Source: an uncultured Paraburkholderia sp.
Lineage (GTDB): Bacteria; Pseudomonadota; Gammaproteobacteria; Burkholderiales; Burkholderiaceae
Length of the DNA: 63,541 nt
NCBI GenBank assembly: GCA_940747215.1
Contig: CALNWS010000022.1
Location: 1-63,541 of the forward strand
Direction of reading: 5' to 3'
Below the pieces are notes generated by a model. The model saw nothing but the letters and a program-made list of their open reading frames with translations. It made no database searches and had not been told where the DNA came from. Of this stretch, positions 11,335-20,503 are shown in pieces. Position 1 is the stretch's first letter, and the number at the start of each line of letters is the position of its first letter. Both the position numbers and the translations under genes were made by a program.

Positions 11335-11721
11335 ATGCAACGCAACATGCTGAAGTCGAAGATTCACCGCGTCGCGGTCACGCACTGCGAACTGCACTAC
11401 GAAGGCTCGTGCGCGATCGACGAAAACCTGCTGGAAGCGGCGAACATCGTCGAAAACGAGCGGATCGACATCTGGAATATCAACAATGGCGAGCGTTTCT
11501 CGACCTACGCGATCAAGGGCGAGCGCGGCAGCGGCATGATTTCGCTGAACGGTTCGGCGGCGCGCCGCGCGCAACTGGGCGATCTCGTGATCATCGCGGC
11601 GTTCGCCGTGGTGGACGAAGCCGAACTGAAGGCGGGCTGGAAGCCTGATCTGGTGTTCGTCGACGAGAACAACCGCATCAAGGGCAGCCGCGACCACGTG
11701 TCGACTCAGAGCTGGACCTGA
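11335..11721 (+). CDS. panD: Aspartate 1-decarboxylase (pyruvoyl enzyme)
   Basis: Makes beta-alanine from aspartate for pantothenate. The 128-residue proenzyme carries the self-cleavage site Gly-Ser in [10 protein letters not shown] (residues 24-25), whose serine becomes the pyruvoyl cofactor. Other family blocks are [17 protein letters not shown] and [16 protein letters not shown] chose the ATG at 11335 because it gives [13 protein letters not shown], which aligns with the family start; a TTG two codons upstream is also in frame. A purine-rich AATAAGGA lies about 7 bases before the ATG. It pairs with panC just upstream and looks fully functional. Confidence 0.96.
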   Translation: MQRNMLKSKIHRVAVTHCELHYEGSCAIDENLLEAANIVENERIDIWNINNGERFSTYAIKGERGSGMISLNGSAARRAQLGDLVIIAAFAVVDEAELKAGWKPDLVFVDENNRIKGSRDHVSTQSWT

Positions 11722-11845
11722 CTGATACTGAAGTTGCGGATGCGGTTCGAACACCATTGCTGTATCTGATAGCGGGCGGCCACGCCGCCTGCTTCGCATT
11801 TCACCTTTCCCGCAAAGCTGCCATTCAGGCTGCCCGGCAAACGCC

Positions 11846-12481
11846 TCAAGCCTTCTTCGCCGCGTTCGTCCATTCGACGATCGGCTGCCACTGCTCCAGA
11901 TCCTTCTCCACGCGGCTTTTCGCGACGTCCCACAGCGTGAGGCCGTGAGCGGCGAGCTGCACGTAGTTCTGCGTATCACGCAGAAAACCCAGCACCGGCA
12001 GGTTCAGCCCTTCCACGAAACGATGCAGTTGCTCGGCCGAACGCGTGCGCGCGTCCACCCGCATGCCGACCACGCCGACTTCGATCGAGCCCTTGCACAC
12101 GGCCTTTTCCTTCGCGAGCCGCTCGAGAAATTCCTGCGTGGCGAGAATATCGAACATGGACGGCTGGAGCGGCACGATCACCTTGTCCGCGAGATCCAGC
12201 GCGATGTTCAGCCGGTTGCCGTGCAGGCCGGCTGGCGTGTCGATCACCGCGTGCTCGAGTCCCTTGGGTGGTTTCACCGGCGTGTCGTGGTTCACTTCCC
12301 AGGTTTCGATGGGCAGCAGCGTATCGGGCCGCATGGCAAGCCACGCGTGCGCGGACTGCTGTTTGTCGAGGTCCGCGAGCGCGACCCACTCGCCCGCCGC
12401 GGCGAAATAGCCCGCCAGATTGGTCGAGAGCGTGCTTTTGCCCACGCCGCCCTTCGGATTCGCCACCACGATCACCGTCAT
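11846..12481 (-). CDS. ParA/MinD-type ATPase
   Basis: A 211-residue deviant-Walker-A ATPase. The motif KGGVGKST lies at residues 10-17 within VANPKGGVGKSTLSTNLAGY, followed by ADLDKQQSAHAW (Walker A prime) and VIDTPAGLHG (Walker B region). It is short, with no N-terminal DNA-binding domain, and no parB gene is adjacent, so it is more likely an orphan ParA of the kind that positions cellular cargo than a chromosome partitioner. It faces panD tail to tail and is divergent from the thioesterase. The exact partner cannot be read from the sequence. Intact. Confidence 0.85.
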   Translation of the reverse strand: MTVIVVANPKGGVGKSTLSTNLAGYFAAAGEWVALADLDKQQSAHAWLAMRPDTLLPIETWEVNHDTPVKPPKGLEHAVIDTPAGLHGNRLNIALDLADKVIVPLQPSMFDILATQEFLERLAKEKAVCKGSIEVGVVGMRVDARTRSAEQLHRFVEGLNLPVLGFLRDTQNYVQLAAHGLTLWDVAKSRVEKDLEQWQPIVEWTNAAKKA

Positions 12482-12712
12482 GAATTCTCCCGGAAAGAAG
12501 GTTGGCCGACACCAGCCGGTTTGCCGCGCTGCAGATCTGACAGACCCTGACGAGCCAAAGTTGCCGCCGCAACCAGCCCGATGACCGGCTGCCCGCTTCG
12601 GACACCCGTCGACCCAAGCGTTGATAATATCGGCAAATTCCCCGGCGCTTAAGTCCTGAATCGCTATTTGTCAGCCCTGCGCCGCCGATTCTCATTTCGA
12701 GAACTGGAATCC

Positions 12713-13135
12713 ATGAGCAAACTTCGCCCCAAATACACGATTGAACGACTGCACGAACGTCATCAGAAAGGCACGCTGCCCGGCCTACTGGATTTGCGTG
12801 TGCTGTCGCTGGAAGAAGGCAGCTTGAGCGCCGAGCTAACGGTGCGCGACGAACTGCTCGCGCCGAACGGTTTCCTGCATGCGGCCACCGTGATCGGTCT
12901 CGCCGACACCACCTGTGGCTACGCGTGCCTCGCGCATCTGCGGGAAACGTCGCGCGGCTTCACGACGATCGAATTGAAGAGCAATTTTCTCGGCACGGCG
13001 ACTTCGGGGACGATCACGACGGTGGCGAAGAGCGTGCACCTTGGCCGCAGCACGCAGGTGTGGGACGCCACCGTCACCGATCCGAACGGCAAGACCATGG
13101 CGCTCTTCCGTTGTACGCAGATCGTGCTGTACTAG
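12713..13135 (+). CDS. PaaI-type hotdog-fold thioesterase
   Basis: A 140-residue single hotdog domain protein. The family blocks are APNGFLHAATVIGLADTTCG (active-site loop with the central helix) and FTTIELKSNFLGTA, then the closing strand region VWDATVTDPNGKTMALF. PaaI-like enzymes hydrolyse acyl- or aryl-CoA esters in the cytoplasm; the substrate here is unknown. I chose the ATG at 12713 (MSKLRPKYTIERL) because the upstream extension is not conserved-looking. It is divergent from the ParA gene and ends just before a bidirectional terminator. Confidence 0.85.
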   Translation: MSKLRPKYTIERLHERHQKGTLPGLLDLRVLSLEEGSLSAELTVRDELLAPNGFLHAATVIGLADTTCGYACLAHLRETSRGFTTIELKSNFLGTATSGTITTVAKSVHLGRSTQVWDATVTDPNGKTMALFRCTQIVLY

Positions 13136-13150
13136 GCGCTGCCTGAAGCA

Positions 13151-13183
13151 AAAAAGCACGCGCCCTGACGGCGCGTGCTTTTT
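13151..13183. terminator. Bidirectional intrinsic terminator
   Basis: A perfect stem has the arms AAAAAGCACGCGCC and GGCGCGTGCTTTTT and a 5-base loop. The A-run on one side and T-run on the other let it stop transcripts from both the thioesterase gene and the convergent doxX gene. Confidence 0.88.
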
Positions 13184-13213
13184 CCAATTGGCCAAGAAAC
13201 GCCCAACCGCGAC

Positions 13214-13636
13214 TCAAACTGCCGCCACGCCTCGCGGTGCTTTCACCGCGCCGAACGACAACACGCCGCGCCGCCCAGCAGCGACTGCACGGACCAGTGT
13301 CACGGCCCAGAACGCCGGATATTCCCAACCACCGTTCGGCGACGCGAAACCCCAGCCGTTATGCAGATGCGCAGACATCGCGCCGAGCATGAACGGCAAC
13401 AGCACGAGCGCCACCCAGCGAACCTGCACGCCGAGCAGCAGCGCGACGCCGCCCGCCAGTTCGACGAACGCGGTCACGTAACCGAGCCATCCAGGCAGGC
13501 CGAGCGAGACGAAAAACTGCGCCGTACCGGGCAGCGTGAAGACGAAAATCTTTTGCAGACTGTGCGCGAGATAGAGCACGCCCAGCGCCAAACGCAGGAT
13601 CAAAGCAGCAAAATCGGCAGAGCGGTTCGAGTTCAT
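13214..13636 (-). CDS. DoxX family membrane protein, probable C-terminal frameshift
   Basis: A small inner-membrane protein with about four hydrophobic helices and the DoxX blocks LRLALGVLYLAHSLQKIFVF, GLPGWLGYVTAFVELAGGVA and the conserved HNGWGFASPNGGWEYPAF. The roles of this family in redox balance are poorly defined. After WAVTLV the reading runs RAVAAGRRGVLSF, whereas the +1 frame reads VQSLLGGAA, the tail I expect from homologues. One extra base near 13285-13297 would explain this. The last 20 or so residues are therefore probably out of frame and run on to a new stop. The N-terminal three quarters are clean, so function is uncertain. Confidence 0.7.
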   Translation of the reverse strand: MNSNRSADFAALILRLALGVLYLAHSLQKIFVFTLPGTAQFFVSLGLPGWLGYVTAFVELAGGVALLLGVQVRWVALVLLPFMLGAMSAHLHNGWGFASPNGGWEYPAFWAVTLVRAVAAGRRGVLSFGAVKAPRGVAAV

Positions 13637-13774
13637 GACAGGTCCTTGAAGAAAGTGACAGCCAATTGGCAGTCGATGGATGCACTATATTCGAACCTAT
13701 GGAGACGAAAAACCGCTTGAGAAGCTTTGATTATTTCCTAAAAAGAGTTAATCGCGCGCAAAGAGCACCATGGC

Positions 13775-15328
13775 TCAACCCATTGCCGCGTAAAGCTTCG
13801 GCAAATCGAGATGCGCCGCGAGCGTATCCGCGAGACGGTCGAGCGACGCTTCGCGCAGAGCCGGATAGTCGATTGCCTGGGCATCGCTCAAACCCGCCCA
13901 AGCGAGCAGCGCCGAGCATGCGGCCAGCGTGTCGAAGAGACCGTGCACGTAGGTGGCGAGAATCTGTCCGTCGGCGGACACGGCACCGTCGGCATACGCG
14001 TTCGGCCCTTCGCCCAGCTGCAACGCGGGAGATGCCAGCGCCGGCCCGTGCGTCTCGCCCATATGGATTTCGTAGCCGGCAACGTCGGCCGCGCCTAGCA
14101 GCGTAAGGCGCCCAGCGACGTTCTTCAGCGTCTTCTCGCGCGTGAGCACCGTCGAATAATCGAGCCAGCCGAGCCCGGCGAACGTGCCCGGCGCGCCTTC
14201 CACGCCATGTGGATCGGCCACTTCGCGGCCGAGCATCTGCATGCCGCCGCAAATGCCGATCACGCGACCGCCGTAGCGCAGATGTTTTTGCAGCACCGCT
14301 TCCCAACCCTCCGCGCGCAGAAACGCCAGATCACCCGGCACGTTTTTCGATCCCGGCAGGATGATGAGATCGGCGGGCGGCGGCGTCATGCCGCTGCGCA
14401 AGTACTGGAAATCAACCTGCGGATGCGCGCGCAGCGCGTCGAAATCCGTGTGATTGCTGATGTGTGGCAGCCCCGGCACGACCACGCGCAGACGGCGTGC
14501 GGCGTCGCCCTCGCCGGCCGCGTGCAGTTCGGGCGGCAACATGTCTTCGGCGTCGAGCGTGAGCCCGTGCAGATACGGCACGACGCCGAGCACCGGTTTG
14601 CCCGTCTTCGCTTCGAGCCAGTCGAGGCCGGGCTTCAGCAGACCGATGTCGCCGCGAAAGCGGTTGATGATGAAGCCGCGCACGCGCGCCTGCTCGCTCT
14701 CCGACAGACACGCGAGCGTGCCCGTCAGATGCGCGAACACGCCGCCGCGGTCGATATCCGCCACCAGCACGACGGGGCAATCCACGGCCTCGGCGAAACC
14801 CATGTTCGCGATGTCGCGGTCGCGCAGATTGATTTCGGCGGGACTGCCCGCGCCTTCGACGAAAACCGTGTCGTACGCCGCGCGCAGGCACCCATACGAT
14901 TCCAGCACCGCTTCGAACGCGACGGGTTTGTAGTCGTGATAGGCGCGCGCGTCCAGGTTCATGCGCGCCTTGCCATGAATGATCACCTGCGCGCCGCGGT
15001 CGCTCGTCGGCTTCAGCAACACGGGGTTCAGGTCCGTATGCGCGGCGATGCCCGCGGCCACCGCCTGCAAAGCCTGCGCGCGGCCGATCTCGCCGCCGTC
15101 CACCGAGACCGCGCTGTTCAGCGCCATGTTCTGCGGCTTGAACGGCGCGACCCGCACGCCCGCGCGCCGCGCGAGACGGCATAGGCCCGCGACGAGCGTG
15201 CTTTTGCCCGCGTCGGACGTGGTGCCCTGAATCATCAGCGCGCCGCGCGGAACGCCGACGTCACCGGACGAGGTATCGGGCAAAGGCGAAGACGATGTCG
15301 AAGTGGAGTTCTCTGCGGATAGAGTCAC
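13775..15328 (-). CDS. cobQ: Cobyric acid synthase (glutamine-hydrolysing)
   Basis: Amidates four side chains of adenosylcobyrinic acid diamide using glutamine and ATP. It has 517 residues. The N-terminal dethiobiotin-synthetase-like P-loop domain shows [13 protein letters not shown] near residue 31 and [13 protein letters not shown]. The C-terminal class I amidotransferase domain carries the nucleophile cysteine in [10 protein letters not shown] near residue 360. The first 30 residues are serine-rich and probably not conserved. It is transcribed leftward, divergent from cobU, at the start of the cobalamin locus. No upstream corrin-ring genes are in the window, so whether it serves de novo synthesis or incomplete corrinoids cannot be told here. 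Confidence 0.94.
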   Translation of the reverse strand: MTLSAENSTSTSSSPLPDTSSGDVGVPRGALMIQGTTSDAGKSTLVAGLCRLARRAGVRVAPFKPQNMALNSAVSVDGGEIGRAQALQAVAAGIAAHTDLNPVLLKPTSDRGAQVIIHGKARMNLDARAYHDYKPVAFEAVLESYGCLRAAYDTVFVEGAGSPAEINLRDRDIANMGFAEAVDCPVVLVADIDRGGVFAHLTGTLACLSESEQARVRGFIINRFRGDIGLLKPGLDWLEAKTGKPVLGVVPYLHGLTLDAEDMLPPELHAAGEGDAARRLRVVVPGLPHISNHTDFDALRAHPQVDFQYLRSGMTPPPADLIILPGSKNVPGDLAFLRAEGWEAVLQKHLRYGGRVIGICGGMQMLGREVADPHGVEGAPGTFAGLGWLDYSTVLTREKTLKNVAGRLTLLGAADVAGYEIHMGETHGPALASPALQLGEGPNAYADGAVSADGQILATYVHGLFDTLAACSALLAWAGLSDAQAIDYPALREASLDRLADTLAAHLDLPKLYAAMG

Positions 15329-15414
15329 GAAATGACGGTCCTGACGGTGGAACGCGGCATTATCCCATCGCGCCGCGAGCGCCGGTGTACACTCCTCGCC
15401 GGTACAATTACGGG

Positions 15415-15981
15415 ATGACTTCCCGCGACCTCACCTTCGTTCTCGGCGGTGCGCGCTCAGGCAAAAGCGTTCACGCCGAACAGCTTGCGCAGGAAAGTGC
15501 GCTGCCCGTCACGTACATCGCCACCGCCCGCATCACCGGCGACGCCGAATTCGGCGAGCGCATCGCACATCATCGCGCGCTGCGGCCGGCGCACTGGCGG
15601 CTACACGAAGCGGACGAAGACCTCGCGGGCGCCGTTACGCAAAACGATGCGCTCGGCGAGTGTCTGCTGATCGACTGCCTCACGTTGTGGCTCGCCACAC
15701 TGCTCTGCTCGCCCGAAGGCAAAGCCACCGATCTCGACCACGTCCTTGACCATTACCGCGCGCATGTCGCCGCACTCGAAGCGGCGCTGCTTGCCGCGCA
15801 AGGCAAGATCATCGTGGTGAGCAACGAGATCGGTCTCGGCGTCGTGCCGCTCGGCGCGGCCACGCGTCTTTACGTCGACGAACTCGGCCGGCTCAACCAG
15901 CGCATCGCCGCGCTCAGCGCACGCGTCACGATGATGGTCGCCGGCTTGCCGCTCGCGCTCAAACCTGCGGGCGGCGCGTAA
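15415..15981 (+). CDS. cobU: Adenosylcobinamide kinase / adenosylcobinamide-phosphate guanylyltransferase
   Basis: Phosphorylates adenosylcobinamide and then adds GMP to give AdoCbi-GDP, the activated half of the nucleotide loop assembly. It has 188 residues. The P-loop GGARSGKS is at residues 10-17, followed by the [14 protein letters not shown] block that holds the GMP-accepting histidine, and EIGLGVVP. The start at 15415 puts the P-loop at its usual distance from the N-terminus. Its stop overlaps the cbiB start (position 15981), so translation is coupled. Intact. Also called cobP. Confidence 0.95.
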   Translation: MTSRDLTFVLGGARSGKSVHAEQLAQESALPVTYIATARITGDAEFGERIAHHRALRPAHWRLHEADEDLAGAVTQNDALGECLLIDCLTLWLATLLCSPEGKATDLDHVLDHYRAHVAALEAALLAAQGKIIVVSNEIGLGVVPLGAATRLYVDELGRLNQRIAALSARVTMMVAGLPLALKPAGGA

Positions 15982-16916
15982 TGCTGTCGATGCCCCTCAT
16001 CGTCACGCTCGCCACGGCGGGTATCGTCGTCGACCGCTGGTTCGGCGAGCCGCGCTTCGCTCATCCGCTCGTCGGTTTCGGCAAATGGGCGATGCATCTC
16101 GAGAAGCGCTACAATAAGGGCCGGCATCTGCGCCTCAAAGGCATGCTCGCGTGGGCGCTCGCCGTGCTGCCGCCGGTGTTCATCACGTGGTGGTTCGTCG
16201 TCGCGCTGCCGTTTTACGCGGCCTGCATGCTGCACGTGCTGCTGCTCTGGTTTGCACTCGGCGCGCGCAGTCTGCACGATCACATCGCGCCCATCGCACA
16301 GGCGCTCGCACAGCGCGACCTGCCGCAGGCGCGCCTGTTGACGGCGCGCATCGTCTCGCGAGAAACCGCCAATGCCGACGAAGGCGCGCTCTCGCGTGCC
16401 GCCGTCGAGTCCGCGCTCGAAAACGGCAACGACGCCGTGTTCGGCGCGCTCTTCTGGTTTACAATCGCAAGCGGTCCGGGCGCGCTGTTCTTCCGCCTCG
16501 CCAATACGCTCGACGCGATGTGGGGCTATCGCACGCCGCGCTATCTGCGCTTCGGCTGGGCCGCCGCGCGCATCGACGACGCGCTCAACTGGATTCCCGC
16601 GCGCCTCACCGCCGCGAGCTACGCGCTGCTCGGCGACACGTGCACGGCTCTGCGCTGCTGGCGCGAACAGGCGCCGCGCTGGGACAGCCCGAACGCGGGG
16701 CCGGTCATGGCCTCGGGCGCGGGCAGTCTCAATGTGCTGATCGGCGGACCGGCGGTGTATCACGGCTCGCTCGAGCATCGGCCGACGCTCGGCTTCGGCC
16801 ATCCCGCAAATGCGAGCCATGTCACGACGGCGCTGATGCTCGTGGAGCGCACGCTGATTCTATGGTTCGCCATGCTGATCGTATTCGCGCTGCTAAGCGT
16901 GCCCTTCATCCATTGA
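15981..16916 (+). CDS. cbiB: Adenosylcobinamide-phosphate synthase (CobD/CbiB)
   Basis: Inner-membrane enzyme that attaches aminopropanol or its phosphate to cobyric acid. It has 311 residues with several hydrophobic segments and the family blocks DRWFGEPRFAHPLVGFGKW, SRETANADEGALSRAAVES and ASGAGSLNVLIGGPAVYHG. The length is normal. It overlaps the end of cobU by one base and lies five bases before cobC, so cobU-cbiB-cobC form one tight operon. Membrane position and lipid phase for nucleotide-loop assembly are known for the family. No lesion was seen. Named cobD in the Pseudomonas scheme. Confidence 0.94.
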   Translation: MLSMPLIVTLATAGIVVDRWFGEPRFAHPLVGFGKWAMHLEKRYNKGRHLRLKGMLAWALAVLPPVFITWWFVVALPFYAACMLHVLLLWFALGARSLHDHIAPIAQALAQRDLPQARLLTARIVSRETANADEGALSRAAVESALENGNDAVFGALFWFTIASGPGALFFRLANTLDAMWGYRTPRYLRFGWAAARIDDALNWIPARLTAASYALLGDTCTALRCWREQAPRWDSPNAGPVMASGAGSLNVLIGGPAVYHGSLEHRPTLGFGHPANASHVTTALMLVERTLILWFAMLIVFALLSVPFIH

Positions 16917-16921
16917 CGTTC

Positions 16922-17971
16922 ATGGCCGACGCTCCATCCTCGACGCTTTCTGTAGCAAAAACCGGCGTCGTCACGCACGGCGGCAATCTGCACGAAGCCG
17001 CCACGCACTTTCGCATTCCGTACGAAGCGTGGCTCGATCTTTCGACGGGCATCAATCCGCACGGCTATCCCGTGCCGCCCGTTCCCGCCGATGCGTGGCG
17101 CCGTCTCCCCGACGAGGGCGACGGTTTTGCCGCGAGCGCCGCGCAGTACTACGGCGCGCCGGATCGCCACCATGTGTTGCCGGTTGCCGGCAGCCAGGCG
17201 GCGATTCGCGTGTTGCCTGCATTGCTGCCGCGCGGGCGCGTGGGCATCGCGCCGCTGACGTATAGCGAATATGCGCCCGCGTTTCTGAAAGCGGGCCACG
17301 AAGTCATCGCGCTCGACGTCTCGCGCAAGACCTTGCCCGACACGCTCACGCACGTCGCCGTGGTGAACCCGAACAATCCGACCGCAGATCATCTCGACGA
17401 CGCCACGCTCCTCTACTGGCACGCGCAGTTGCGCGAGCGCGGCGGCACGCTGCTGGTCGACGAAGCGTTCGCCGACACGATGCCGTCGGCATCGCTCGCT
17501 AGGGAAACGTATCGTGACAGTCTGCTGGTGTTGCGCTCGCCTGGCAAATTCTTCGGACTCGCGGGCGTGCGCGCGGGCTTCGTGCTCGGTGCGCCGCATT
17601 TACTCGACGCGCTGCGCGACGTGCTCGGTACCTGGACCGTGAGCGGCCCGGCTCGCCACGCGGTAAAAGCGGCTTTCGCCGACACGGCATGGCAAAACGA
17701 CATGCGCGTACGACTCGAAGCGGAACGCGCGAGACTCGTGAATTTGCTGGACTCGCATGGTTTCGCTACGCGCAGCACGCCGCTTTTCACATGGACCGCC
17801 GCCGCCCGCGCCGCCGCATTGCACGACGCACTGGCGCGTCTTGGCATATGGACGCGACTGTTCATGTCATCGGGCAGCGTACGCTTTGGTCTGCCCGCGA
17901 ACGAGAACGAATGGGCGCGTTTCGAAGCCGCGCTGCGTGATTCGGCTGCAACGCTGCGCGCGTCGGATTGA
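16922..17971 (+). CDS. cobC: Threonine-phosphate decarboxylase (PLP enzyme)
   Basis: Aminotransferase-fold PLP enzyme that makes (R)-1-amino-2-propanol phosphate, the linker used by CbiB. It has 349 residues. It begins with the family block HGGNLHEAATHFRIP and DLSTGINPHGYP. The PLP lysine is in SPGKFFGLAGVRAGF near residue 205, and the NPNNPTADH block precedes it. The ATG at 16922 is 5 bases after the cbiB stop. The symbol cobC follows the Pseudomonas scheme; the same enzyme is called CobD in Salmonella. Intact. Confidence 0.93.
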   Translation: MADAPSSTLSVAKTGVVTHGGNLHEAATHFRIPYEAWLDLSTGINPHGYPVPPVPADAWRRLPDEGDGFAASAAQYYGAPDRHHVLPVAGSQAAIRVLPALLPRGRVGIAPLTYSEYAPAFLKAGHEVIALDVSRKTLPDTLTHVAVVNPNNPTADHLDDATLLYWHAQLRERGGTLLVDEAFADTMPSASLARETYRDSLLVLRSPGKFFGLAGVRAGFVLGAPHLLDALRDVLGTWTVSGPARHAVKAAFADTAWQNDMRVRLEAERARLVNLLDSHGFATRSTPLFTWTAAARAAALHDALARLGIWTRLFMSSGSVRFGLPANENEWARFEAALRDSAATLRASD

Positions 17972-18132
17972 TGGCACGACTACGCAACGTGCGGCGCGCC
18001 ACGGGCCTGCGCGAGCACCGACCTTCCTCCTCACGCTTCAATGGCATGCCAGCGCATGATGCCGCTTGTCGTAACCCACGCGCACGCCGTGACATCTTTA
18101 CAGCGTGAACATCGCTTCAAGGTTCATAACCG

Positions 18133-19054
18133 ATGACCCGATCCGCCTGCTTCACCATCGCCCATAAACTCTGCGTCGCCGCGAGCTTCGCGCTGACGCT
18201 GCAGGCCGCACAAGCGGCCGCCATCACCGTCACCGACGACACCGTCATGCTGCCCGCTCCGACTCAGCGCATAATCAGCCTCGCGCCTCACGTCACCGAG
18301 TTGCTGTATGCAGCGGGCGGCGGAGCGCATATGGTCGGCACCGTGTCGTACAGCGACTATCCGCCCGAAGCCAAAGCGTTACCACGTGTGGGCGACAACA
18401 AGTCGCTCGACCTCGAACGGATCGTCGCATTGAAGCCGGACCTGATCGCCGTGGCGACATGGCATGCGCAGCGCCAACTGGATCGCCTGCGCGATCTGCA
18501 CGTGCCGCTCTATTTCAGCGAGCCGCATCATCTGGACGACGTGGCCACGTCGCTCACGCGTCTCGGTCAGTTACTCGGCACGTCGCAGACCGCGGATGCC
18601 GCAGCGTCGGCGTATCGTCAATCGATCGCGCAGCTTCGCGCGCGGTATGCGAGCCGCACGCCCGTAAGCGTATTTTTCAGGTATGGGATAAACCGTTGAT
18701 GACGCTCAACGGCGATCATATGGTGAGAGACGTAATCACGCTGTGCGGCGGCCGCAATGTGTTCGCGAAGCTCGAACCTCTAGTGCCGACCGTTTCAACG
18801 GAAGCGGTGCTCGCCGCGAATCCCGAAGCGATCGTCACGGCCGCGCCCGGTGCGACGAAGCCCGATACGACGCTGCTGCAACTCGACACGTGGCGCGCGT
18901 GGCCGAACCTGAAAGCGGTGGCGAACAACAACCTGTTCGCGATCGATGGCGACCTGATCAACCGGCCAGCGCCGCGCATCGCGCAAGGTGCGAAAGCGCG
19001 TTATGCGAGGATCTGGAAGTGGCGCGTACGCGGAGGAAGAATCAGGCGCAATGA
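18133..19054 (+). pseudogene. btuF: Cobalamin ABC transporter substrate-binding protein, frameshifted
   Basis: The first half is a periplasmic B12-binding protein: a signal peptide (AASFALTLQAAQAAA), then RIISLAPHVTELLYAAGGG and PRVGDNKSLDLERIVALKPD. Near 18679 the frame breaks: the reading gives VFFRYGINR and a stop, while the next frame continues VFFQVWDKPLMTLNGDH, as in intact BtuF, through LCGGRNVFAKLEPLVPTVST. One missing base explains it. A second break near 19000 moves the natural ending (LCEDLEVARTRR) to a third frame ending at 19054. With the btuC, btuD and btuB lesions, this suggests that B12 import is lost. It stands downstream of cobC on the same strand. Confidence 0.9.
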
Positions 19055-19100
19055 AACGGATGCGTTGCCTTTGAATCTACGCACGTCGTCGTAAGCAATA

Positions 19101-19691
19101 TCACGCATTCCATCTGATCAGCGCCCATTGCTTTGAATCGTCATCGCGGCGCAGCCACACCACGCCGCCTGTTTCGAGCGACCACCGCAGGCAGCGCTCG
19201 AGCGGCACTTCGAGCACGATCGACGCGATCATGCGCATCACGCCGGCATGCGTCACGACATAGGCCGGCGACAACTCGCGTGTCTGTGCGAACGCGTCGA
19301 GCCACGCGCGCATGCGCTCGACGAACTGCGTCACGCTCTCGCCGCCATGCGCGCGTGCGTGCTCGAAGTTCGACGCCCAGTCGTCGAGCAATTCGCGATC
19401 GATCGCATCCCAACGCTGCGCTTCCCAGTCGCCGAAATTCATTTCCTTCAGGCAATCGTCATGACTCAGCGTGCAGCCGAAGTCGTTCGCGAGTTCGGAG
19501 GCGAGTGCCGAACAGCGCTTCAACGGACTCGACAGCACGACACGCGGCGCAGGAACCTGCATGGTCGCCAGACGCAACGTGAGTGTCGACGCGGACACAT
19601 CGGCATCCTCGGCAAGGGCGACGTCGCTCTGGCCGTAACATACGCCTGCATCGAGGGCGACGGCAGGATGGCGAATCAGTACGATATCCAT
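19101..19691 (-). CDS. Histidine phosphatase, probable alpha-ribazole phosphatase
   Basis: A 196-residue phosphoglycerate-mutase-like phosphatase. The catalytic RHP motif is near the N-terminus (MDIVLIRHP), although most family members have RHG. LSSPLKRCSALA, EMNFGDWEAQRWDAI and VTHAGVMRMIASIV supply the other active-site residues. In the cobalamin pathway this enzyme removes phosphate from alpha-ribazole phosphate or from cobalamin phosphate. I chose the start at 19691, which overlaps the end of cobS by 16 bases, implying translational coupling with cobS-cobT. The assignment rests on this context. The Salmonella name is cobC, which I avoid because of the decarboxylase nearby. Confidence 0.85.
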   Translation of the reverse strand: MDIVLIRHPAVALDAGVCYGQSDVALAEDADVSASTLTLRLATMQVPAPRVVLSSPLKRCSALASELANDFGCTLSHDDCLKEMNFGDWEAQRWDAIDRELLDDWASNFEHARAHGGESVTQFVERMRAWLDAFAQTRELSPAYVVTHAGVMRMIASIVLEVPLERCLRWSLETGGVVWLRRDDDSKQWALIRWNA

Positions 19692-20452
19692 GCGAGTCCC
19701 ACCAGATAGATGGTCAATTCGAAGATCTGTTGAGCGAAGCCAAGGCAGTCGCCCGTGTAACCACCGATGCGTCTGACGAAATAGCGTCCAATCACGAAGC
19801 GCAATGACGCGAGAGCAGCAAGCGCTACGCCCGCAAAACGCCAGTCCGGCAGACCCGCGCCGTTCGGCCACAGCAGCCACTGCAAACCGAAAATCGCGGC
19901 AACGAGCCACGCCGAAAAACTCAAACGCTGCGCGACAGGTTTCGCCTTGCCTTCGGCGCGCACGTAGTCAAGCGTCATCAGATAGCTGATCGCAGAGGCG
20001 CGGCTCGCGGCGTGCGCTGCAATCATCAGACTTGCGGCGCGCATGGGCGGCAAGGCGGCGAGCGTCTGCCATTTCAATGCAAGCGCCACGACGAGCGCGA
20101 TGGCGCCGAAAGCGCCGATGCGTGAATCATGCATGATCCGCAGCACGTCTTCGCGTGTATAGGTGCCACCGAACGCATCCACGCAATCGGCGAGACCGTC
20201 CTCATGAAACGCGCCTGTGACGAAGAGCGACGCGGCCATCGAGAGCAGTACCGCCACGCCCGCCGGAAAAACACGCAGTGCGGCGAGATAAACCACAGCA
20301 CTCAAGCCGCCGATCAACACGCCCACCAGCGGGAAATAGCGCGCCGCCGCGTTCAGATAATGCGGCTCGTAGCCGACCCAGCGCGGTACCGGCACGCGCG
20401 TGAAATAGCCGAGTGCCGTGAAGAAATAGCGGAGTTCCGCAAGCGGATTCAT
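19676..20452 (-). CDS. cobS: Adenosylcobinamide-GDP ribazoletransferase (cobalamin synthase)
   Basis: Membrane enzyme that joins AdoCbi-GDP to alpha-ribazole (phosphate), the last assembly step of cobalamin. It has 258 residues and many hydrophobic helices. The family blocks are LRYFFTALGYFTRVPVP, the metal-binding GAFHEDGLADCVDAFGG, DSRIGAFGAIALV and GYTGDCLGFAQQ. It lies between cobT upstream (51-base gap) and the phosphatase downstream (16-base overlap) in one leftward operon. Intact. Confidence 0.95.
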   Translation of the reverse strand: MNPLAELRYFFTALGYFTRVPVPRWVGYEPHYLNAAARYFPLVGVLIGGLSAVVYLAALRVFPAGVAVLLSMAASLFVTGAFHEDGLADCVDAFGGTYTREDVLRIMHDSRIGAFGAIALVVALALKWQTLAALPPMRAASLMIAAHAASRASAISYLMTLDYVRAEGKAKPVAQRLSFSAWLVAAIFGLQWLLWPNGAGLPDWRFAGVALAALASLRFVIGRYFVRRIGGYTGDCLGFAQQIFELTIYLVGLAWISY

Positions 20453-20503
20453 GGGCGGACGCGTTCGGCGTGAATGAGTCGATACATGGCGTGACGTTGC
20501 CGC

